A stretch of DNA of 64,000 nt from CANMUM01 sp965263365. GTDB taxonomy: Bacteria; Pseudomonadota; Alphaproteobacteria; Rhodobacterales; Rhodobacteraceae. The DNA is taken from the NCBI GenBank assembly GCA_965263365.1, contig OZ253672.1, forward strand, positions 62,001 to 126,000. The letters are read 5' to 3'. Below, piece by piece: positions 26,754 through 35,792 of this stretch (the first letter of the stretch is position 1; each line of letters starts with the position of its first letter). The notes beneath the pieces were generated by a model that did not search any database, had not been told where the DNA came from, and saw nothing but the letters and a program-made list of their open reading frames with translations. A program made the position numbers and the translations under genes.

Positions 26754-26770
26754 GCGGGCACCATTTTAAT
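26754..26770 (+). repeat. attR core
   Basis: GCGGGCACCATTTTAAT, identical to the tRNA-Leu 3' end at 14734-14750. Sequence beyond it differs from the attL side and leads into chromosomal genes. Confidence 0.92.
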
Positions 26771-26975
26771 ACTTGCCAAGCACATTTTTCGAATAACAAT
26801 GGACTTTAATCTCGATATTAAATTAAATTTAATTCGTGGTTAAAAATAAAATACTGCTCAAAAAGCACACAAGTGTCTAAGAAAGACAAACAATGTCGAT
26901 ATTTTTTGCTTATGGACTTAATTAGGGTCTTACGTTATAGAGTGCGCAAGTTAATTTGGAACTGGAGATCATCTC

Positions 26976-27896
26976 ATGACAACGCTCGTTTTTGGCCATA
27001 CATCACCTGACACAGATTCGACTGGTTCGCCGATCATTTGGGCTTGGTATTTGAATGAAATCAAAGGTGTTAATGCAAAGCCTGTTTTGCAAGGCGCGCC
27101 CAATACAGAAGCGGCTTGGATGTTGGAGCGCTGGGCACTTGAGAAGCCTGAAATCGTGACAGATTTTGCAGATGGAACGGATGCTGTGATTGTGGATACG
27201 AATAATCCAGCCGAGTTGCCTGCGAATGTGAACTCATTAAATGTCACGGCGATTATTGATCACCATAAGCTCGTCGGTGGGCTTGAGACTACAGGCCCGA
27301 TTGATATCACAATTCGGCCGCTTGCTTGTGCAGCAACAATCATGATTGACCTTATGGGTGATGATGCAGCGAAAATGCCTGAAGCGATCAAGGGCGCGGC
27401 CTTGACGTGTATTCTATCAGACACGCTAGAGTTCCGTTCGCCAACAACGACCGAGCATGACCGCGCGATCGCAGAAAAACTCGCAGCGGAACTAGATGTG
27501 AATATCTCAGATTATGCGGCTGATATGTTCGCCGCAAAATCAGATGTGGGTGCATTTTCAGATGCTGAGTTGATTCGCATGGACAGCAAGGAATATGCAG
27601 TTGGTGATACGAAGTTTAGGGTCTCGGTTTTGGAGACGACTGCGCCATCAATGATTTTAGACCGCAAGGACAGCTTGATGGAATCAATGACAGGCGTTGC
27701 CAAAGCGGACGGTGTCGATCAAGTATTGCTGTTCGTTGTGGACATCTTGAATGAAGAGGCGACTTTGCTTGTGCCAAACGATCTCGTGAAGACTGTTGCG
27801 GAAAAATCCTTCGGGGCAAGTGTTGAAAGTGACACTGTGGTGCTGCCTGGAATAATGAGCAGAAAAAAGCAAATTATTCCGAATTTAGCCTGCTAG
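26976..27896 (+). CDS. ppaC: Manganese-dependent inorganic pyrophosphatase (family II)
   Basis: 306 residues, DHH superfamily. It hydrolyses pyrophosphate to phosphate with Mn2+/Co2+. Metal ligands are in GHTSPDTDS (residues 7-15), VIVDTNN and IIDHHKL; the C-terminal SRKKQIIP is the substrate-binding signature. The ATG follows CTGGAGAT. It is the first gene to the right of the prophage, so it probably originally neighboured tRNA-Leu. Confidence 0.96.
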   Translation: MTTLVFGHTSPDTDSTGSPIIWAWYLNEIKGVNAKPVLQGAPNTEAAWMLERWALEKPEIVTDFADGTDAVIVDTNNPAELPANVNSLNVTAIIDHHKLVGGLETTGPIDITIRPLACAATIMIDLMGDDAAKMPEAIKGAALTCILSDTLEFRSPTTTEHDRAIAEKLAAELDVNISDYAADMFAAKSDVGAFSDAELIRMDSKEYAVGDTKFRVSVLETTAPSMILDRKDSLMESMTGVAKADGVDQVLLFVVDILNEEATLLVPNDLVKTVAEKSFGASVESDTVVLPGIMSRKKQIIPNLAC

Positions 27897-27976
27897 AAAC
27901 CTAATAATCATTTCAATTTCGATCGCTCTTATGCAAATATACCTTTACTGATTTACGTTTAAGAAATTGGACGTCA

Positions 27977-30900
27977 TCAATGTTCTTTAGGTTTATCGCG
28001 TGCAATTTTAGCGAGCTCAGCAACCAGTTTCAGTGCGCCTGCAATTCTTGACTGCTCGTTTTCCCAGTTTCTGAATACAATTATCCGCGTATCTTTCACT
28101 TTGGCGTTGCCGTGCTCATTTGAAATAAATTCGACCAGTCCTTTAGGATTTTTGAAGCGATTTTGAAAGAATTTAATAGTTGCACCCCGCGCCCCTGCGT
28201 CCAAATTGGAAATACCCGCAACGCGCGCAAAAGCCTTGATTCTAACAATTTTGAAGAGTGTGTAGATTTCATCAGGTAGTGGGCCGAAACGGTCAATTAA
28301 TTCTTCCGTAAAGTCGTCGATTTCGTCCTTTTTTCGTAATCGTGCAAGTCGGCGATATAGGGAAAGCCGCGTATCCAAATCACTGACAAAGTCTTCCGGA
28401 ATCATGACGGCAACCCCAAGTGATATTTCAGGGCTTAATTGGTCTGAGCGGTCATGCAAACTGAGGTCGCCAGCCTTTAGTGCCGTAATCGCATCTTTTA
28501 GCATAGACTGATAAAGCGCAAAGCCGACTTCTCGGATTTGTCCCGATTGCTCTTCACCAAGCAAATTCCCTGCGCCCCTTAAATCGAGATCATGGGAAGC
28601 TAAATTAAAGCCAGAACCGAGTTCGTCAAGCTGCGAGAGAACGCGTAATCTCTTTTCTGCTGCCGGGTTTAGGACTTTTCGAACCTTTGTTGTGAGATAT
28701 GCATAAGCGCGCACTTTTGAACGCCCAACTCTACCGCGTATTTGATAAAGCTGTGCCAAACCGAACATGTCAGCGCGATGAACGATTAGAGTATTGGCCG
28801 TTGGAATATCCAGACCACTTTCCACAATTGTTGTCGCAAGTAATATATCCGCCTTTTGATCATAAAAATCATTAACACGCTGATCAAGTTCGCCTGCGGG
28901 TAACTGACCATGCGCCGTTATCACGCGCATATCTGGGCAGGTTTCACTCAAAAATTCTTCGATTTCTGGTAAGTCCGACACTCGCGGAACCACATAAAAA
29001 CTTTGTCCGCCACGCTGCTTTTCGCGAAATAGGGCATCGCGAATCATTTGGCGCTCAAAGGGAGCGACATAAGTTCTTACGGCTAGTCGATCTACGGGGG
29101 GAGTCGCGATAAGGGACAATTCTCGTACACCTGAAAGTGCGAGCTGTAGGGTGCGTGGGATTGGTGTCGCCGAAAGTGTTAAGACGTGCACATCGCTACG
29201 TAATTCTTTGATTTTTTCTTTATGTTTTACACCGAAGTGTTGCTCTTCATCAATAATGAGCAGTCCAAGATTTTTGAATTTGACATCATTTGCGAGCAAG
29301 GCATGAGTACCCACGACAATATCAATTTGTCCTTTTGAAATGGCCTCTTTTCGCAATTTGACTTCACTGCGTGAGACAAACCGAGATAAATGTGAGATTC
29401 GTATGCCGGTGCCATGAAACCTTTCCGAAAAATTACGCGCATGCTGACGCGCCAGCAAGGTCGTGGGCGCAATCAAAGCGACTTGAAAACCCGACATCGC
29501 CGTCGCAAATGCCGCGCGTATTGCAACTTCAGTTTTCCCAAACCCGACATCGCCGCAAACAAGCCGATCCATCACCTTTCCAGAACTGAGATCATTTAGT
29601 GTTTCTTCAATTGCAAGGATTTGATCATCAGTTTCTGTATAAGGAAAACGCGCTGAGAAATTATTATATTCTTGCTCAGTAATTTTAATGACTGGTGCCT
29701 TGCGCAAATCGCGCTCTGCCGCCAATTTAATTAGGCCTTCCGCAATCGCGAGTAAGTTCTTTTTTGTTCGCGCTTTTCGCTCCTGCCACGCGCTCGCGCC
29801 CAATTTATCAACTGTCCCTCCGCTTTCTGCATAGGGCGCAAGAACTTCAATATTTTCAACAGGAACAAATAATTTGTCGCCACCTTGGTATTCTATCACC
29901 AGACATTCGTGAGGAGCGGCGCCGATATTTAAAGTCTGCATTCCCGAAAAACGTCCAATGCCGTGCTCTCTATGAACGGTCAGATCGCCAATACCTAGAC
30001 TTGTTGCTTCACTGAGAACATTATCAGCACTTTTTTTAGCACGACGTTTACGACCAAGTCGATCACCTAAAACATCCGCTTCGGAAATGAGGGTATATCC
30101 ATTGACTTCATAACCGCTTCTTAAGGGTAAAACGGCAAGCGTTAACCTATGATTTAGAGCCTCGCTGAGGGATTCTATATCGGGCACGTAGCTTGTGCCG
30201 CTTTCCAAAAATATGTCACGCATGCGGGCTAAAGAGCCGGCGGTTGCGCAAGCTATGACAACAGGGTTTTCTGCGCTCTTTAACTCAACATAAGTTAAAA
30301 ACGCTTCAAACAAATCAATATTTGGATCATTGCGTTCACGCGTAAAGTTTTTTGGCAAAAGAGCGCCCGCGTTAATCGCATTCACACCTGTCGTGATTGA
30401 CCCAAAAATACACTCATAAGTGCGAAATTGAGACGTTGCCGCTTCAATGGCTTCTGAAGTTAAATAAAACTCCGCGGGGTTAAGGCGTACGGCAAACCTT
30501 TCATCTTGACTCCGTTGATACTGAAGCGAAATGTCCTCAAAGCGATGATCTACTTTATCCGCCCAATTTTCACGAAAATATAAACACGCCTCTTTGGGAA
30601 GATACGCAAATAAGGAGGTCATTTCTTCATAAAATAAAGGGAGAAATTGCTCAACGCCTTGGGGCCGAATGCCTGCACTCACGGCTTCATAAAAAGGATC
30701 ATCCTTCGACGGCACTCCGACAAGATTTCGGTATCGATCTCTAAACCTAGAAGTGCTTTCTTCGTTTAAGATAAGTTCGCTAGGCGAGGTCAGAATAAAG
30801 TTCTGAGCTTTTTCTTGAGAGCGCTGGATGTCAGGATCAAAGAAACGCATATTGTCAATGACATCACCAAAGAGATCAATACGTACTGGCCGATCAAAAC

Positions 30901-31393
30901 CGGCCGGAAATATATCAACGATGCCGCCTCTGACCGCATATTCACCAGCTGCACGTACAACCGGAACGAGATTATATCCTGAATTCAGTGAAAATTTGTG
31001 CAGGCCGTCGAGATTTAAAATATGCCCCAATTTAATTTCTAAGGCCGATTCGCGCATAATCGCCGACGTTGGAACTTTTTGCGCGATTGCATTTTGAGAT
31101 GTAAGCAAAATATCGCAATCGCCATTTGCCAATTTGGCTAAAGTGGAGGCGCGCTTCGCAGCGATATTTTTATGGGGCGAGATCCGATCAAATGGTCTTG
31201 TATCCCATGCAGGAAATATTTCTACACTTCGCCTTGGTGCGATAAATGTTATCAAACTCAGAATTTCTTCAAGGTCTCGGTCGTCTTCAGCTATTATACA
31301 AATTGGACCTTTTTCTGAGGACGCCCAATTAACAATCGAACCGTTTGGCAGATTACCGATTTTTACCTTTGCGCGATTTTTTGCTCTATCCAT
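27977..31393 (-). CDS. mfd: Transcription-repair coupling factor
   Basis: 1138 residues, full length. It displaces stalled RNA polymerase and recruits UvrA. N-terminal UvrB-like modules are followed by the RNA-polymerase-interacting region and a RecG-like translocase with Walker A GDVGFGKTEVA near residue 611, DEEQHFGVKHKE near 714, TATPIPRTLQLALSG-type motif III, and QIRGRVGRSKVRAYAYL. The C-terminal TRCF domain (EDFVSDLDTRLSLYRRLARL) is complete. It diverges from an unknown membrane protein gene across about 50 bases. Confidence 0.98.
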   Translation of the reverse strand: MDRAKNRAKVKIGNLPNGSIVNWASSEKGPICIIAEDDRDLEEILSLITFIAPRRSVEIFPAWDTRPFDRISPHKNIAAKRASTLAKLANGDCDILLTSQNAIAQKVPTSAIMRESALEIKLGHILNLDGLHKFSLNSGYNLVPVVRAAGEYAVRGGIVDIFPAGFDRPVRIDLFGDVIDNMRFFDPDIQRSQEKAQNFILTSPSELILNEESTSRFRDRYRNLVGVPSKDDPFYEAVSAGIRPQGVEQFLPLFYEEMTSLFAYLPKEACLYFRENWADKVDHRFEDISLQYQRSQDERFAVRLNPAEFYLTSEAIEAATSQFRTYECIFGSITTGVNAINAGALLPKNFTRERNDPNIDLFEAFLTYVELKSAENPVVIACATAGSLARMRDIFLESGTSYVPDIESLSEALNHRLTLAVLPLRSGYEVNGYTLISEADVLGDRLGRKRRAKKSADNVLSEATSLGIGDLTVHREHGIGRFSGMQTLNIGAAPHECLVIEYQGGDKLFVPVENIEVLAPYAESGGTVDKLGASAWQERKARTKKNLLAIAEGLIKLAAERDLRKAPVIKITEQEYNNFSARFPYTETDDQILAIEETLNDLSSGKVMDRLVCGDVGFGKTEVAIRAAFATAMSGFQVALIAPTTLLARQHARNFSERFHGTGIRISHLSRFVSRSEVKLRKEAISKGQIDIVVGTHALLANDVKFKNLGLLIIDEEQHFGVKHKEKIKELRSDVHVLTLSATPIPRTLQLALSGVRELSLIATPPVDRLAVRTYVAPFERQMIRDALFREKQRGGQSFYVVPRVSDLPEIEEFLSETCPDMRVITAHGQLPAGELDQRVNDFYDQKADILLATTIVESGLDIPTANTLIVHRADMFGLAQLYQIRGRVGRSKVRAYAYLTTKVRKVLNPAAEKRLRVLSQLDELGSGFNLASHDLDLRGAGNLLGEEQSGQIREVGFALYQSMLKDAITALKAGDLSLHDRSDQLSPEISLGVAVMIPEDFVSDLDTRLSLYRRLARLRKKDEIDDFTEELIDRFGPLPDEIYTLFKIVRIKAFARVAGISNLDAGARGATIKFFQNRFKNPKGLVEFISNEHGNAKVKDTRIIVFRNWENEQSRIAGALKLVAELAKIARDKPKEH

Positions 31394-31444
31394 TGGCTTC
31401 TCTTACTAGCAGATATATACCGTCACAAGTTAAAAGAGCTAAAT

Positions 31445-32395
31445 ATGTCGACGCACGCAAATATCAAATTTTTTATGCGCCTAATTGTAATTGCAGTCGC
31501 AGTTTTCATAAGCGTGTTTGCAGGCCTTGTGATCTGGAATAAAGGTCGTGAAACTCTAATTGCCAGAGAAATTTCTCAGGTTCAAAAGAACATTGCTGCC
31601 CGTGATGATGGATCAAAACTCACTTTCAACAAGCCAACAATTTTGGGAGATAATATTTCAATACAGGGTATGAAATATCGGGATGGAGTGACGGGCATAT
31701 TGATTGAATTTGAAAAGATTGAAATGACACAAGGTGATCGTGATCTGCTTTCTGGAAAAATCCAACAAGTTCAAATTTTAAAAGACGAAGGAGAGCCCAC
31801 TTTTATTGAAGAAGTCTCATTCGTGAACTTCGATCCAACACAGGATTATTCGCAACTCGAAAATGTATCTTTTGACGAAATTATTTTAAAAGGTTTCGAA
31901 GTACACGGGCATATTTCGTATAAAAATCTTGCTCTGCTTAAGATCGCTCAAGTCGATATACAAAAAATGCATAACGCGCTAATCGAAGAAATTATTTACA
32001 CAGATACTTCTATCGGTAGTCCTGAGAATCCGGAGGTATTTCAGCTCGGGCAATTTCGGTCTTCAAATGTAAAAGCAGAAACTCTATATGAAATTTTTGA
32101 TCGCATAGAAAAGGGCTTCATACCGATCGACTTAATTCCGCTCGCGCAATTGCAAAACACAACTGATCTCAATCAATTGGTTCGACCGAATCGTCAACCT
32201 TTTTCTTCTGAAAATGCTGAAGATGTCCTCGATTTTTTTATCCAAAATGCACCTTCTGAATTACAAGAATTCCTTGGGGATCGTAGCGGAAAAGATCTTA
32301 TGGATCGCTTTGAAAGTTTGGATGAAAAAACGGATCGTGAAAAAGCCATCGAATTGTTTGATTTTTTTATCGAAGGTTTAAAAAATTCGGAATGA
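31445..32395 (+). CDS. Unknown protein with one N-terminal membrane helix
   Basis: 316 residues. A single hydrophobic segment (about residues 11-29, LIVIAVAVFISVFAGLVIW) is followed by a soluble, probably periplasmic, part with alternating beta-like stretches (NISIQGMKYRDGVTGILIEF) and an acidic helical C-terminus. No family recognised. It has a good frame and neighbours on both sides in normal chromosome. Confidence 0.75.
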   Translation: MSTHANIKFFMRLIVIAVAVFISVFAGLVIWNKGRETLIAREISQVQKNIAARDDGSKLTFNKPTILGDNISIQGMKYRDGVTGILIEFEKIEMTQGDRDLLSGKIQQVQILKDEGEPTFIEEVSFVNFDPTQDYSQLENVSFDEIILKGFEVHGHISYKNLALLKIAQVDIQKMHNALIEEIIYTDTSIGSPENPEVFQLGQFRSSNVKAETLYEIFDRIEKGFIPIDLIPLAQLQNTTDLNQLVRPNRQPFSSENAEDVLDFFIQNAPSELQEFLGDRSGKDLMDRFESLDEKTDREKAIELFDFFIEGLKNSE

Positions 32396-32442
32396 TCAAT
32401 TTAATCTGGTCAATTTTTACTAAAGTCGATAACGTTTAAGCT

Positions 32443-33216
32443 ATGAAGATCGCAAGTTACAATATTAATGGCGTCAAAGCTCGCTTATCGACCGTTGTGG
32501 AATTCTTATCTGAAAGCAGTCCAGATATTGCAATTTTACAAGAAATTAAGACGATAGATGAAAATTTTCCTCGCGAAGTTTTTGAGGATCTTAATTATAA
32601 CGTAGTTGTCCACGGACAAAAAAGTTTTAATGGCGTTGCGCTTTTATCTAAATTGCCGATTGATAATTATCGTCTTGGCTTGCCGGGAGATCCTGATGAT
32701 GAGCAAGCGCGGTATATTGAAGCCGAGATAAACGGAATTACGATTTGTGGGCTTTATCTGCCGAATGGAAATCCAGTGGAAAATGGTAATCCGAAGTTTC
32801 CATATAAGCTCAAGTGGATGGATCGCTTGATTGAACGCTGCACGCATTTGCTTTTAGAAGAAACCCCCTTTTTGGTCACTGGAGATTTTAACGTTATTCC
32901 CACTCCTGAAGATTGCTATGACCCAAGCGCTTGGGAAGGTGATGCACTTTATCATCCAGAGAGCCACTTTCGTTTTCGAAAATTGCTTTCCCTTGGTTTA
33001 AGTGATGCCTTTCGTCTCTTAAATAAAACACCGATGCAATACACGTTTTGGGATTTCCAAGCGGGCGCTTGGAACAAGAATAATGGCATTCGAATAGATC
33101 ATTTTCTCACATCACCAGAAATCACCGATCGCATTGAAAGCTGTGAAATAGAACGGCATTGGCGCGGGCGTGAAAAACCTTCCGATCATGTGCCAATTTG
33201 TCTGACCATAATTTAG
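32443..33216 (+). CDS. xth: Exodeoxyribonuclease III / AP endonuclease
   Basis: 257 residues. Motifs of the EEP nuclease family: MKIASYNINGVKARL, ILQEIKT (metal-binding Glu), VTGDFNVIP (Asp/Asn) and the C-terminal RIDHFLTS with KPSDHVPI (catalytic Asp/His). It cuts at abasic sites in base-excision repair. It may share a transcript with the preceding gene, which ends 48 bases upstream. Confidence 0.95.
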   Translation: MKIASYNINGVKARLSTVVEFLSESSPDIAILQEIKTIDENFPREVFEDLNYNVVVHGQKSFNGVALLSKLPIDNYRLGLPGDPDDEQARYIEAEINGITICGLYLPNGNPVENGNPKFPYKLKWMDRLIERCTHLLLEETPFLVTGDFNVIPTPEDCYDPSAWEGDALYHPESHFRFRKLLSLGLSDAFRLLNKTPMQYTFWDFQAGAWNKNNGIRIDHFLTSPEITDRIESCEIERHWRGREKPSDHVPICLTII

Positions 33217-33235
33217 ATGTTTGAGCGAAATTTAA

Positions 33236-33652
33236 TTAGTCGCGATGAACTTTTTCTTTGCGTTCATGTTGCTCTTGAGCAGCCAGTGACATAGTCGCGA
33301 TTGGACGTGCAATAAGACGCTTTAACGAAATTTCATTCCCAGTCACTTCGCAATAACCATACTCACCTTCTTCAATACGCCGCAAAGCCGCATCTATTTT
33401 ATTGATGAGTTTACGTTGTCTGTCTCGCGTACGCAATTCAATCGCCCGATCCGTTTCTTCTGAAGCGCGATCGTTGAGATCTGGACGTTGCAAACTTGAA
33501 TTTTGCATATCTGATATTGTTTTGCTGGTTTCTTCGAGAAGTTCTCGCTTCCATTCTGTAAGCAGATTTTTAAAGTAAGCTTGCTGGCGCGGATTCATAA
33601 ACTCTTCATCATCAGTCGGCGTGTAGCTTTCGGGTATCACGAACGTATTCAT
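33236..33652 (-). CDS. dksA: RNA polymerase-binding transcription factor DksA
   Basis: 138 residues with the coiled-coil (about residues 35-100) that enters the RNA polymerase secondary channel, and the globular C-terminus EGEYGYCEVTGNEISLKRL. Of the four zinc-finger cysteines of E. coli DksA only the first remains (Cys-Thr-Ser-Ala pattern), so zinc binding is not expected; this form is common in alphaproteobacteria. It modulates promoters together with ppGpp. Confidence 0.93.
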   Translation of the reverse strand: MNTFVIPESYTPTDDEEFMNPRQQAYFKNLLTEWKRELLEETSKTISDMQNSSLQRPDLNDRASEETDRAIELRTRDRQRKLINKIDAALRRIEEGEYGYCEVTGNEISLKRLIARPIATMSLAAQEQHERKEKVHRD

Positions 33653-33765
33653 ATTTCCCTTCCTAAAATAAATTCTACGAAAAGCTCATATTGCTTTTTT
33701 TGGGATTTGTCACGTCGCAAACGAATAGACTTGCGAAAAAGTGAATTCCAATTTAATTCCAGTTC

Positions 33766-33930
33766 ATGTTTGTAATTTTTTCGACTCTTTTTTTTGCGAT
33801 CTATGGTGGGCTTCGGGCTAGAAAGCTTGGCGGGCAGAAATTCGATGTGATTCAATATGCGGTAGGATTTGCCATCGCAGGTTTCACAATTTCAATGATT
33901 TTAACCGTTTTAATGGCCGGCATGGTCTAA
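33766..33930 (+). CDS. Small two-helix membrane protein
   Basis: 54 residues, MFVIFSTLFFAIYGGLRARK, then LGGQKFDVIQYAVGFAIAG and a second hydrophobic helix. The pattern helix-RARKLGG-x-DxxQYAxG-helix matches small proteins I recall beside dksA in Rhodobacteraceae, often mis-named apolipoprotein acyltransferases. No clear ribosome site is seen. It converges with the PIN-domain gene, overlapping by 21 bases. Confidence 0.7.
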   Translation: MFVIFSTLFFAIYGGLRARKLGGQKFDVIQYAVGFAIAGFTISMILTVLMAGMV

Positions 33931-34413
33931 GATTTTAGCGGTTCTATATAGTTTTGATTTTTTAAATTGCTTTTTGTCGAATGAAAAATCCGAAAGATAC
34001 TTTCGTTGAAGCTCTTTATCCGTAAGAAATTCATTCAAGTAATAAGTATCAGGTGAGATCGCTTTCACGCCATGATCACGAAGTGCCGCATACGGAAAAT
34101 CTCTTAAATTCTCGGTTAAAATAATATCTGATTCGGATGCGATTGCGCCAGCAAGCACATGAATATCATTTTCATCTGGCAGCCATAAGTTGTTTGCGCT
34201 CGCTGCTTCGACGGATTGGGCCCTCAATTTTAAAGATATGAATGCGCCTGCAATATCTGTTTCAATGCCTTTCCGCTTTGCAACGTGTTTGCATTCTTGT
34301 TCGATTGAAGTTGATGTTGTGAGCTGGAGCTGCTGTTGATCTGAAAGCCAATAAGCAATTTCACGTGGTAATTTTGAGAGTATAACACAACTATCTAAAA
34401 AAACGCGTTTCAA
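33910..34413 (-). CDS. PIN-domain ribonuclease-like protein
   Basis: 167 residues. Acidic residues typical of PIN nucleases are in KRVFLDSCVI (Asp near 6), SIEQEC and DENDIHVLAGAIASESDIIL (Asp cluster), followed by TENLRDFP. It overlaps the methyltransferase gene by 4 bases. No antitoxin gene is adjacent, so a role as a toxin is not shown; it may be a chromosomal RNase. Confidence 0.82.
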   Translation of the reverse strand: MKRVFLDSCVILSKLPREIAYWLSDQQQLQLTTSTSIEQECKHVAKRKGIETDIAGAFISLKLRAQSVEAASANNLWLPDENDIHVLAGAIASESDIILTENLRDFPYAALRDHGVKAISPDTYYLNEFLTDKELQRKYLSDFSFDKKQFKKSKLYRTAKILDHAGH

Positions 34414-35588
34414 TAGACTCTCATAAATACAGATTTCAGATAGCTGCTTTCAATTAATTGTGGATGTATTGGGTGATCAGGGCCTGCTGCTCCTTGATGA
34501 AGTACCTGACATGTTTTTCGAGCTCTTCCAATTCCTCTTATGGACGAAGAAATAAATTTTTCTGGTGTGGCCGCGTGTGAGCAAGAACACAGAGCTAATA
34601 TTCCATTTGGCTCGACAAGTTGTGCCGCAAGTTTGGCAACACGTTCGTAGGCGCGCAGTCCTTTCGAGAGTGCTGAGCGTGAAGGCGCGAACGCTGGAGG
34701 ATCGCAAACGACAACATCGAATTTTAAATTTTGATCCGCCATATTTGCCATCACATCAAATGCATCGCCTTTTACCGTATTAAATTGACTGGATTTGTTC
34801 ATTTTTTGAGAAGAGAGTGCGGCGAATTCAAGCGCGGGCGCGGAGCTATCAACACAAGTGACATCTGACGCACCCTTTGCAAGCATGGCAAGACCAAAAC
34901 CACCGACATGGGAAAACACGTCTAGACAACGTGCGCCTTCCGCAAACTTTGCTGCAAAAGCATGATTTTCGCGCTGATCATAAAAAAGACCTGTTTTTTG
35001 ACCTTTCGCAATATCTGCATGATAGATTGCATCATTTAATTCAACTTCTACTACTTGAGGTGCTTCCCCGCGCAAAACGTAGCTATTATTATCGAGACCT
35101 TCCAATTTTCGTGCGCGACCTGACGCATTTAGGATTACGTTTGGCATCCCTAAGGTCGTTAAAGCGTGCACAATCTCTTCTTTTTTTTCTTCCGCCCAAT
35201 AAGCATTGGGTTGCATAATTGCGTAATCGCCGAATCGGTCTATAATTAAACCCGGCAGTCCGTCGCCTTCTGCGTGCACTAATCGATAAAAGGGTTTGTA
35301 ATAAATCTGTGTGCGCAGCGCCATAGCACTCGAGAGCTTATTCTCGATCCATTGAGAATCGATCGGGACATTCTCGGTCAATTCTAGAGTTCTAAATACA
35401 ATTTTCGAGTTAAAATTAAATGCGCCATGGCACACATAGTTATTTTCGTGATCATATAGTGCAACGATTTCACCTGATTGTATGGATTTTGTGCGACGAT
35501 CAGAAACAATTTGATTACTATATATCCAGGGATATCCATAACGAAACTTTCGTGCATCTATTTTTGGCTTTAATCGTATTGTTTTCAT
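34410..35588 (-). CDS. SAM-dependent rRNA (cytosine-5) methyltransferase, RlmI-like
   Basis: 392 residues. An N-terminal PUA domain (RLKPKIDARKFRYGYPWIYS) is followed by a Rossmann methyltransferase fold with CLDVFSHVGGFGLAMLAKGA and the catalytic-loop motif CDPPAFAPS; a Cys pair in LALCSCSHA completes the 5-methylcytosine type. It probably methylates 23S rRNA like RlmI; target not verifiable. It is coupled to the PIN gene. Confidence 0.88.
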   Translation of the reverse strand: MKTIRLKPKIDARKFRYGYPWIYSNQIVSDRRTKSIQSGEIVALYDHENNYVCHGAFNFNSKIVFRTLELTENVPIDSQWIENKLSSAMALRTQIYYKPFYRLVHAEGDGLPGLIIDRFGDYAIMQPNAYWAEEKKEEIVHALTTLGMPNVILNASGRARKLEGLDNNSYVLRGEAPQVVEVELNDAIYHADIAKGQKTGLFYDQRENHAFAAKFAEGARCLDVFSHVGGFGLAMLAKGASDVTCVDSSAPALEFAALSSQKMNKSSQFNTVKGDAFDVMANMADQNLKFDVVVCDPPAFAPSRSALSKGLRAYERVAKLAAQLVEPNGILALCSCSHAATPEKFISSSIRGIGRARKTCQVLHQGAAGPDHPIHPQLIESSYLKSVFMRVY

Positions 35589-35615
35589 AATTTGAACACT
35601 TATTCCAGTTTTGAA

Positions 35616-35645
35616 AATAAAAAAAGGGCTGCAAAACTGCAGCCC
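35616..35645 (-). terminator. Rho-independent terminator after the ABC permease genes
   Basis: On the minus strand GGGCTGCA pairs with TGCAGCCC around a 4-base loop and is followed by seven T residues. It lies about 150 bases past the last permease gene and only 28 bases before the methyltransferase start, so methyltransferase transcripts starting upstream would cross it. Confidence 0.85.
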
Positions 35646-35665
35646 AAGTCTAAGGGAGGAAAACA

Positions 35666-35702
35666 GATCAAACCTTGATCAAGTTTTGATCACATCTGTG
35701 AT
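35666..35702. promoter_or_regulatory. Phased TTGATC repeats and ATCACA-TC-TGTGAT palindrome
   Basis: GATC cores recur at 35666, 35677 and 35688, exactly 11 bp apart, and CTTGATCAAG is a perfect palindrome (35674-35683). They run into the inverted repeat ATCACA-TC-TGTGAT (35689-35702). Helically phased repeats in this gene-free stretch suggest protein binding, possibly for the methyltransferase promoter; the half-sites resemble those upstream of sdhC. Confidence 0.4.
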
Positions 35703-35792
35703 TATCACCATTACATTAATATAGTATGAAAGTGCCACAAAATTTGTGAGAACTGCAACACAAATTGAGATCGAAACATTTTTACAACAGTT

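Larger units (their letters stand above)
14734..26770. mobile_element. Decayed prophage integrated in tRNA-Leu (lambda-type head, P2-type tail)
   Basis: The 12-kb element lies between two copies of GCGGGCACCATTTTAAT, one being the 3' end of tRNA-Leu. Order: truncated integrase, terminase C-terminus, head genes, tail/baseplate genes V-W-J-I, tape-measure C-terminus, U-X-D. There are no repressor, replication, lysis, tail-sheath, tail-tube or tail-fibre genes. Two deletion junctions, one nonsense codon and two frameshifts are described in their own entries. Surviving genes keep tight overlaps, so decay is recent or parts are still selected. Confidence 0.93.

Noticed and set aside
14734..26770. 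Functional, inducible prophage or gene transfer agent
   Set aside because: Catalytic integrase, terminase ATPase, sheath, tube, tape measure and lysis genes are missing; gene order is not that of the Rhodobacter gene transfer agent.
33910..35588. PIN protein and methyltransferase as a toxin-antitoxin pair
   Set aside because: The partner is a full-length rRNA methyltransferase, not an antitoxin; the overlap only shows an operon.
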